NCBI GenBank assembly: GCA_038380435.1
Contig: JAWZYU010000013.1
Location: 7,402,401-7,466,400 of the forward strand
DNA: 64,000 nucleotides
From: Ryuthela nishihirai
Lineage: Eukaryota; Arthropoda; Arachnida; Araneae; Heptathelidae
Direction of reading: 5' to 3'
Shown here: positions 57,290 to 64,000 of the stretch, one piece after another
How positions within the stretch are numbered: position 1 is the stretch's first letter
Layout of the letters: each line of letters opens with the position of its first letter
Notes under the pieces: model-generated
The model's database searches: none
Told to the model about the DNA's origin: nothing
Seen by the model: only the letters and a program-made list of their open reading frames with translations
Program-made: the position numbers and the translations under genes

Positions 57290-59570
57290 CCATCATCATC
57301 CTCAAGCAGCCATGGGCTATGGAGGTCCAACCAGACCCTGAAATTTAGTTCTCCAAACAAGTCTGTCCTGAGCAACATCTGCTCCATCTGGCCACTGCAT
57401 GCCGATTCTAATAAGGTCCTGTTTGACATTGTCTGCCCACTGCATCCTAGGTCTCAACCTCTTTCTGAAGCCTTTAGGCACACTGTTCATAGCCTTATTC
57501 GACAATGTATAATTATCCATATGGGCAACATGGCCAAACCAACAGAGTCTCTCTCTGCACAATATGCAGATTAAAGGAGGTTGCCGAGTCCTTTGCCTAA
57601 CCTCATCATCTGTTACAAAGTTGAACCACCTAATGCCCAAGATACTGCATAAGCATCTAATATCAAAAGCATCTAGTTTCCTGTTATCTAGTTTACATAG
57701 CGTCCAAGCTTCACTACCATAACTAACCCTAGAAAGAACCAAACTATTATACAGTCTAATTTTAGTCTTTAGGTGTATACGCCTATTTCTCCACAATCGC
57801 CATAGATTCTTAAAAGTCCCGGCAGCAATACCTATTCGTCTGTTAATCTCACGCTGCACATCACCACTATCTGTTACATAGCACCCAAGATAATTAAACT
57901 GTGACACCTGTTCAAGATTGTAACCATTCAGATTAACAGAATCACAGCCTGTCTGGTCAATTTTCATCACTTTAGCTTTCTATCTGTTTATCACCAAAAC
58001 TATTATACTACCAGTGTCATCAAAAACTCGAATAAAAGAGTTCATCTCATCAACATCATTTGGCAAAAGGGCTAAATCATCAGCATAATCTAAATCAGAA
58101 ATTTTTGTATCTTCAGTCCATTTAAGGCCAAAATCTTTCCCTTGAAGTGAATTTTGCATAACATAATCAATAACCAGAGAAAAGCAGACAAAATGCACCC
58201 TTGTCAAACACTAAAAGAAATGCTAAACCAATTGCTACCAACCACTCTCACACACGACTCAGTGTTATTATAGAGAGCTTTCATTATATTAACTAACTTG
58301 TCTGGTATACCATATGATCACATAGTCAACCACAAATTATGACGATCAACAGAGTCGAAAGCCTTTTTGAAATCAACAAAGTCAGCAACCAAAGATTTCT
58401 GAAACTCTAAACATTTCTCAAGAATCTGCCTAAGTGAAAATATCTGATCTACACATTCCCTACCACTTCTGAATCCACATTGCTCATCATGCAATTGCCT
58501 GTCGACCACATTTTTAAATCTATTAAGCATAATCATGCAAAGAACTTTCCTTGGAACAGACAGTAGGCTGATACCCCTATAGTTATCACAAGAACTGTGA
58601 TCACCTTTTTTGAAAATAGGAATAATAACAGCTCTGGTAAAATCCTTAGGAACCATGCCTTTATCATAGAAGATATTCAAAATTTCAGTCATCCAAGTGG
58701 TAACCAAAACATTCCCAGCTCTAAGCATTTCCGTAGTAATTTCATCTACACCTGGGGATTTATGAAATTTAAATTTAGAAACAGCCAAAATAACTTCAGA
58801 TTGTGTTATAGGCCCAACATTAAAGCCACCAATGCATCTATCATCATTACAAACAATGGGAGTAGAACTAACCACATTGTTTAGAACATCACTGAAATGC
58901 TCAGCCACCTAGACATGACAGAATCCTCACCTTCTATAACCTTACCTTGTTTATCCTTCAATCCCTGTATACCTGTCCATTTTCTATCACATAAAACATT
59001 AACTACCTGGTACAGCTCTCTGCTGTTGTGCTGTCTAGCTGCTTCCTCAGCTTTGTCAGCCAAGCCATCAAGCCAAAGATTCTTATCAGCAGCTAACTGA
59101 TCCTTTACACGTTTATTAAGCTCTCTGTAATGCTTTCTATTAGGACTAGTAGGGTATTGATTAAGGACATTTCTGCAGTTCTTTCTTTCTGAAATAAACT
59201 GAAGTACCTGTAGGAGATATTGCCCATTGCAGCTACCAATACCAAAAGGGCCTATCACTCCTCCCCAAAGGTCAGAGTCAGTACCAACTTTGGCATTGAA
59301 GCCACCTAGAACAAGATTAAAAAAGCAGAAAGAAAAGCAGCAGGGTAGAAAAATAGAAAAGTAGTCAGAGTTGTCCAGATCAGTAGGCCACCCTAATCTG
59401 GCAGCCCTCCCCTTCTGTTCACTTCCACAAGAGAGTATCTCTTTTGAAAGGTACTAACGGTCTGCACCACGAGATGACATTAGGTGCTACGCCTGGCCGG
59501 TTCTATGCATCATTACAGGGGATTGGTGCATAGCTCTCCTACCAGTGACTACCTAACTACCATTTACAGA
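57290..59570 (-). mobile_element. RTE-like LINE nested in the 5' LTR, internally deleted
   Basis: A 2.28-kb copy with both natural ends: the 3' tail (CATCATCATC on the plus strand) at 57290 and the leader end CTACCATTTACAGA at 59570. Frames: C-terminal domain 57970-57317 (open for 217 residues); RT 58207-57980 with SDLDYADDLALL; RT 58908-58318 with SPGVDEITTEMLRAG and FVDFKKAFDSVDRHNL. 59258-58881 reads from an endonuclease stub (IGPFGIGSCNGQYLLQV) straight into the linker (ISERKNCRNVLNQYP). Most of the endonuclease is gone in two deletions. The LTR bases TAAA at the junction are missing and no target duplication is seen. Confidence 0.87.
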
Positions 59571-59984
59571 CAAATTAAATATTATTGTACATAAAGTAAT
59601 AATCTTTTCTTATAGAACAGTGAAAAATAGCTCTGTGTATTCAATTGATCAATGTTTACCTCTTAATTTTTATACACAATGTCCTTTATAACTTTAGAGA
59701 TAAAATGACTAAATGATTCTTTGTTTACCTTCAATAATTTTGTCTTCCTTTTAGTCTTCTTCACAGCTTTCTTTTTAGCTTTGATTCCCCCCTTTGCTTG
59801 TATCATTTTAGACCCACTAGTGCTGGAACTCTTTTCACAAATCCACAACCCACAATCTTTCTTAAATTTCAGATCGGTTCTATGTTCCAATTTGTTTGTT
59901 ACATAAATCTCACACAGAAGCATAGGCAAGCATTCATGTCATGTTTTTCATAAACTCACTGTAGCACATTCATCTGTCGTAACA
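59571..59984 (-). repeat. 5' LTR, outer part
   Basis: Continues the LTR after the LINE insertion and matches 51578-51973. It contains a small lysine-rich ORF (59929-59663, 88 residues) whose counterpart in the other LTR is frame-shifted. Confidence 0.9.
59663..59929 (-). other. small lysine-rich ORF inside the LTR
   Basis: An 88-residue open frame beginning MPMLLCEIYVTNKLEHRTDL with a basic middle (GGIKAKKKAVKKTKRKTKLL). The homologous frame in the 3' LTR (51844-51656) keeps the basic middle but has lost the first part through a 4-bp insertion. No known family is recognised. It could be a chance ORF in LTR sequence. Confidence 0.3.
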
Positions 59985-59988
59985 GTAT

Positions 59989-60770
59989 CATTCCCACAAC
60001 CACAATATTCAGTTTCAGAAATATTGCTGTCATGGAACATGCAACTAAAATATCACCCATTCACATGTATGTCCTATATACATGAACACCTGACATCATC
60101 AGGAAGTCATGGGTTCAGATCCTACATGGATCAAGACAATTTTTCCTCTCATGATACTTAAACAGTTAGATAGCGATTAGGCTTAATAAATGCAAAATGT
60201 CAATTTCAGCTATTTAAGGGTGAATCTCAATGTTATATTTTAGCTATAATGCACAAATGAAATCAAGTCAAATGAAAAATATGCATTTTTACTAATACAC
60301 AATATATAAAAATAGTTAACATTTATATTAAAATCTAACTAGCACCACATTAAATATTCAAAGGGCCCAAGGCAAGAAACATTTGCAAGGCCACTTGTTT
60401 CTCCTTTAAAACTAGAAATCTCAGGGGAAATCTCTCTCAGTAGGTTTCTCTTTTCCTTGTTCTGCTGTTTTCCTTTATTTTTATATATTTTCCTTGTTAA
60501 TTCTATTTTTGGCCCACTAATTTTTATTTTTTGCTATAGCACCCCCCCCCCCCCCCTCTTGCCTAACGGGAGACCTGAATTCAATGCTATATTATTTTAC
60601 TTTAAATACACAAATCAAAAGGCAAAATATGCATTTACTAATGCAAAATTCATAAAAAGTTAACATTTTCAATTAAAATTTCATCAGTACTTTAAATCAA
60701 AAGCAAAAAGTGATTACATGAAATGATACAGTGGGGTCGCATTTTACAGTGGGATTATGTTCCTGGATAC
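59989..60770. other. AT-rich sequence with a tRNA-like fragment
   Basis: Near 60090-60150, CCTGACATCATCAGG could be an anticodon-arm hairpin, and ATGGGTTCAGATCCTACAT resembles a T arm with a B box, so a tRNA-derived SINE remnant is possible. A run of 17 C lies at 60542-60558. No coding frame is recognised. Confidence 0.4.
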
Positions 60771-60776
60771 AGTTTT

Positions 60777-61148
60777 GGATTGGATTGTTTTACCTCTGAG
60801 TGGCACTTTTTTTTTTTAAATAATGGGCTAAATTGCCAGGTCTCAAGGACCCCAAAGGCTCAGAGAAGGTTGGGAGGGGGGGACCTACTGGAACAGCTGT
60901 TGGGAGACAGATGGTACCCTCCCATCAAGCATGTTCTTTAAGGTGCACATGTTATGGCTCTCCTACACATGGAGTCGTGGCTCAACATTCCATACAACAG
61001 ACAGTGGCCTTTCCAAGTCCATCAGTGTCCCCTACTGACTGTGGGCAGGGTGGGGAGTTTTATGGAGATAAATTTCAAGGCTGGCCCAGCTGGGACTCAA
61101 ACCTGGGAACTACAGATTACAAACCTGGTATGCTAATGACTGAGCTAT
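60777..61148 (-). repeat. SINE family A, full copy
   Basis: Minus-strand copy from TTGTTTTACCTCTGAGTGGC (tail) to GGGACTCAAACCTGGGAACT and GGTATGCTAATGACTGAGC (head). It is followed by a LINE scrap and then a second copy in the same orientation. Confidence 0.8.
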
Positions 61149-61159
61149 CCCTCACCCCC

Positions 61160-61258
61160 AGAGATACACCTTCACCGGATGCGCAGCACGATGGTTGGCA
61201 AAGAGTTGCCGGTACACACAGTCGAGTGTAAAGGCCTTCCCTGTCCTGCACAGGGATG
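61160..61258 (-). mobile_element. RNase H LINE scrap between two SINEs
   Basis: GGATGCGCAGCACGATGG, ACACACAGTCGAGTGTAAAG and GGCCTTCCCTGTCCTGCACA match 63568-63652 of the RNase H LINE fragment in the same orientation. The SINE at 61262 appears to have inserted into or beside this LINE copy. Confidence 0.7.
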
Positions 61259-61261
61259 GGT

Positions 61262-61643
61262 TGGGTTGTTTTACCTCTGAGCAGCACTTTTTTGCACATC
61301 ATGGGCAAAATGGCCAGGTCACAAGGACCCCAAAGGCTCAGAGAAGGTTGGGGGAGGGGAACCACTGGAACAACTGTTGGGAGACAGATGGTAGTCTCTG
61401 TCAAGGCCATCCAGCATGTGTTTTAATGTGTACAGGATGTGGCTCTCCCACACATGGGACCACGGCTTAACATCCCATCTGACAGGCAGCGGCCTTTCCA
61501 AGCCCATCGGTGTCCCCTACTGACTGTGGGCAGGGCGGGGAGTTTTGCGGAGATAAATCTCAATGCTGACCCAGCTGGGACTCAAACCTGGGAATTACAG
61601 ATTACGAGCCTGGCATGCTACTGACTGAGCCACCCCGGCCCCA
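61262..61643 (-). repeat. SINE family A, full copy
   Basis: Minus-strand copy with both promoter boxes recognisable at the right end (GGACTCAAACCTGGG, B box complement; GCATGCTACTGACTGAGCCA, A box complement). With 60777-61148 and 35418-35785 it is among the least diverged copies. Confidence 0.82.
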
Positions 61644-61644
61644 A

Positions 61645-62140
61645 TCGGCGCCCATGACACGGCCATGGTTTGACAATTGTGATAAATTGTATGGCAAGAC
61701 CCGATGTTCCGTTATACATAGACAGCATTACATCTGATGGGAAATGCCATTGACCACTGTCTACTTTCCAGTAAAACCTTCAATGACGAACCTTATACTG
61801 TGGAACAGCAGAGAAAGGACCTGTCATTTTGAGCATGACCGTTGCTGAAAATCAGTACGAGTCTGGGTTTTTAATCACTGAGGTGCGTGGGAAGTCTTTT
61901 AGAATTTCGAGCGCATCTAAATGGGAGTACCAATCAAATAATAATATTGATCTAAATATGAAAGTCCAAACACAGATGAGAGTTTTTGAATTTTGAGACC
62001 AATACAGGTATATAAAGCATTACTTAATTTAAGCCATTAGAGCTTAATTTAAGCATTAGGTATACAGTTTTTAACTTAAATTAAGCCATTTTAATATAAG
62101 TATATATTGTTATACTTAAAGTGTGCACTTTTATATAGGA
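61645..62140. other. unclassified sequence, nothing recognised
   Basis: The only repeat noticed is a short duplication of a TTAATTTAAGC(C)ATTAG block near 62025-62090. No frame or terminal repeat is seen. Confidence 0.45.
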
Positions 62141-62144
62141 AGTA

Positions 62145-63104
62145 AAGGATGATAGAAAAGAGTGTGGTAAGAAAGAGATGCGTTCACTGGGGACGGGAGA
62201 CAAAGGTTCTGTGCAGTGGTACCCCACCAGACCTGTCTGCATCAGGAGGGGAGAAGGCCAACGGGTGTCCGTGGACCTTAGGGGGACAGAAACTGGTTTG
62301 GAAGGAGTGATGCTGGTCAGGGCCCTCACCCCCAAACTCCACCACCCACCAAGGCAGTGGAGCAGTCCGGCTGAAAGTAGAACAGTGTGGACCCAGGCAC
62401 CCCTGAATCCCCACTGAAGCATGTGACACGGTTATATGAAGACACGATTAGAATGAGAATAAGTATGGGGGATTATGGAGTGAACATGATTTTGCATTAT
62501 GTTGTTGACATAATACCAAGACATAAGACATATCTTTATTTAAAAAAAAAAAAGGGGGGGGGGGGGGGTCAGAGGAAAGGTATGAAGGATAAGCGTGCTC
62601 CTAGGGTGCAGACCAAGGTCCTGTGTAGGAGAAACTACACTGGGCCTAGTCTGCCTCGGGAGGGGAGGAGGCCAACGGGTACCCGTGGACCATAGGGGGA
62701 CAGAAACTGGCCTGGAGGGAGTGATGCTGGTCGGGGTCCTCACCCCCAACCTCCACCACCCACCAAGGCAGTGGAGCGGTCCAGTCAAAAGCAGAGCAGT
62801 GCGGACCCAGGCACCCCCGAGTCCCCACTGAAGCACGTGACACAGTTAGTTGAAAACAAGATCAGAATGAGAATAAGTATGGGGGATTATGGAGTGAACA
62901 TGATTTTGCATTATGCTGTTGACATAATACCAAGACATAAGACATACCTTTATTTAAAAAGGGGGGGGGGGGGGGGGGTCAGAGGAAAGGTATGAAGGAT
63001 AAGCGTTCTCCTAGGGGCAGACCAAGGTCCTATGTATGAGAAACTACACTGGGCCTAGTTTGCCTCGGGAGAGGAGGAGGCCAACGGGTCATAGGGGGAC
63101 AGAG
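62145..63104 (+). repeat. ~410-bp tandem repeat, about 2.3 units, with long G runs
   Basis: GGTCAGAGGAAAGGTATGAA at about 62568 recurs at 62978 (period 410). The unit includes CTCGGGAGGGGAGGAGGCCA, GGACAGAAACTGGCCTGGAG, CCTCCACCACCCACCAAGGC, AATAAGTATGGGGGATTATG and GACATAATACCAAGACATAA, then an A run and 15 or 18 G (62554-62568 and 62961-62978). The first unit is more diverged at its start. The third stops at about 63104, where LINE sequence begins. Confidence 0.85.
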
Positions 63105-63660
63105 TGGGCTTGATCTCAAAAAGTTTGTTGCCAACCTGGTTAGAACAAGATCTCTGTCACTGTGCCCGAAGTACAATGGAAAAAAGCTGCCGAAAGTCCA
63201 AGTATGGAACCGGCAGCAGAGAGTTGGACAGAGGCGTGGCTGACTGGGCAGCAGCATCTGCCAAATCATTGCCCCTGATCCCGATGTGAACGGACACCCA
63301 ACAGAAGAGAACGACAGTGGCAGCTGCCAAACAATGGAGTTGCTGGCAGATCTTGGAGAGAACAGGGTGAGGCCGATGCCTCACCAAAATCAAAGCCTAT
63401 AGCAAGCTAAGCGAATCGGTGTAGAGGACATACTGACAATGATGCTTAGCTGCTATGCGGTCTAAGGCTGACAGCATGCAACTCTGCAGTGATTACATCA
63501 CAACAGACCATGGCTGATCTCACTGATCTGTTGGACTTTGAGCCATCTGTGAAGACAGGAAAGTTTGGATGCGCAGCACGATGGCTGGAAAAGTGATGAA
63601 AAGTGATGATACACACAGTTGGGTGTAAAGGCCTTCCCCATCCTGCACAGGGAAAAATCA
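63105..63660 (-). mobile_element. RNase H LINE fragment (I/R1-like)
   Basis: Reading leftwards, PNFPVFTDGSKSNRSVRSAM (63565-63505) holds the first RNase H catalytic Asp. RHRPHPVLSKICQQLHCLAA and SVHIGIRGNDLADAAAQSAT (63390-63230) complete the core. Downstream pieces run to 63110. It is the same family as 19145-20095 (compare RHWPHPVLSMIRQQLHHLAA). Frame breaks at about 63440 and 63230. Confidence 0.75.
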
Positions 63661-64000
63661 AAGGAAGGGGAAACAGTGAGTGATGGTGAAAGTGTCTTGG
63701 CTGTAGACTGTGAGATGCTATTGAGATTGGTGGTAATGTCTGTCAGATAACCTTGGACACACAAACTGAAAAGGATGAAAGGCTGGTTGGTTGTTTGGGG
63801 TTTTATGGTGCATGAGCTACTGAGGCTATAATGCACCAAATGAGGTAAAAATATGCTAAAAGACAAATACCCCTCAACCAAAGTTAAAAACAAATGCTGT
63901 AAAAGGCAAAAACAAAACCAACAAGATGTATATATAACAGAAACAACAATAAAGGTGTAAAACAACAAATGTTTATATAAATACAGTAGAGACAATGGAT
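63661..64000. other. unclassified sequence at the window edge
   Basis: Contains GGTTTTATGGTGCATGAGCT and GGCTATAATGCACC, which read like LINE or SINE leader sequence, but I cannot place it. No host-gene exon is seen. Confidence 0.35.

Larger units (their letters stand above)
51466..59984 (-). mobile_element. Ty3/gypsy LTR retrotransposon with nested LINE and SINE
   Basis: A whole element on the minus strand: 5' LTR (57182-59984, split), primer-binding site (~57160-57179), gag, protease, reverse transcriptase, RNase H, integrase, polypurine tract and 3' LTR (51466-51973). It is bordered by the same four bases, GTAT, at 51462-51465 and 59985-59988, so it is one insertion event. The RT-RNase H-integrase order is that of Ty3/gypsy. 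No envelope gene is seen. Every coding domain carries stops, frame shifts or lost residues. Confidence 0.88.

Noticed and set aside
63498..63995. A 165-residue minus-strand ORF at the right edge
   Set aside because: Its first two thirds are low-complexity Ser/Leu/Phe sequence; only the end overlaps the RNase H LINE frame.
1..64000. CRISPR arrays, bacterial operons, rRNA genes, functional tRNAs
   Set aside because: None seen. The regular arrays lack CRISPR repeat/spacer structure, and the tRNA-like sequences have broken acceptor stems. The intron-exon gene shows eukaryotic DNA.
50419..64000. Earlier SART3 exons (upstream HAT repeats)
   Set aside because: Searched the minus strand by eye for the HAT motif and splice-bounded frames outside the transposons and found none.

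Overview
This is AT-rich animal nuclear DNA, most likely from an invertebrate. An arthropod is my guess from the mix of mariner/Tc1, RTE-type LINE and tRNA-derived SINE copies; the sequence does not settle the species. Nothing bacterial or viral-genomic is seen. The one host gene I can support lies on the minus strand: four short exons with clean splice signals and compatible codon phases (50311-50418, 39502-39567, 13093-13148, 1037-1146). Together they encode about 113 continuous residues of the HAT-repeat domain of SART3, the animal Prp24-like U4/U6 snRNP recycling factor. Its first exons lie beyond the right edge and its RRM-coding 3' exons beyond the left edge. Nearly everything between 1 and 50 kb is therefore intron of this gene (introns of about 10.7, 26.4 and 11.9 kb).

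The introns are packed with transposons. An RTE/BovB-like LINE (APE endonuclease, reverse transcriptase, C-terminal domain, short trinucleotide 3' tail) is present at 165-650 (+), 4872-8138 (-), 17404-18995 (+), 20097-23406 (-), 27502-30895 (+), 43750-46565 (-, very old), 47150-49130 (-, split fragment) and 57290-59570 (-). None is intact. A second LINE group with an RNase H domain (I/R1-like) gives fragments at 19145-20095, 36076-38255, 50815-50940, 61160-61258 and 63105-63660. Cut-and-paste elements include a Tc1-like copy (8490-9248), mariner copies (9538-10830, 24326-26104, 26805-27296, 30940-31570), a piggyBac-like 2.0-kb element flanked by TTAA (10960-12959) with a second copy at 42335-43516, a 2.6-kb fold-back element (13316-15913), a 1.8-kb element with perfect 31-bp ends (47254-49045) and several MITE-like hairpins. 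Two tRNA-derived SINE families are recognised (A: six copies; B: two copies).

From 51466 to 59984, upstream of the first SART3 exon seen here, sits a nearly complete but dead Ty3/gypsy LTR retrotransposon on the minus strand with matching 4-bp target duplications. Its 5' LTR was later split by an RTE LINE and its gag by a SINE. The right end (59.99-64 kb) holds SINE copies, a 410-bp tandem repeat with long G runs and RNase H LINE debris.

Tandem and satellite-like DNA includes a triple array of long palindromes (38772-39180), a ~150-bp satellite (40560-41340), and a ~280-bp repeat found both free (23453-24010) and inside the 1.8-kb transposon. All transposon ORFs seen here are broken by stops, frameshifts or deletions. 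The clade names rest on recognised motifs, not on database searches.
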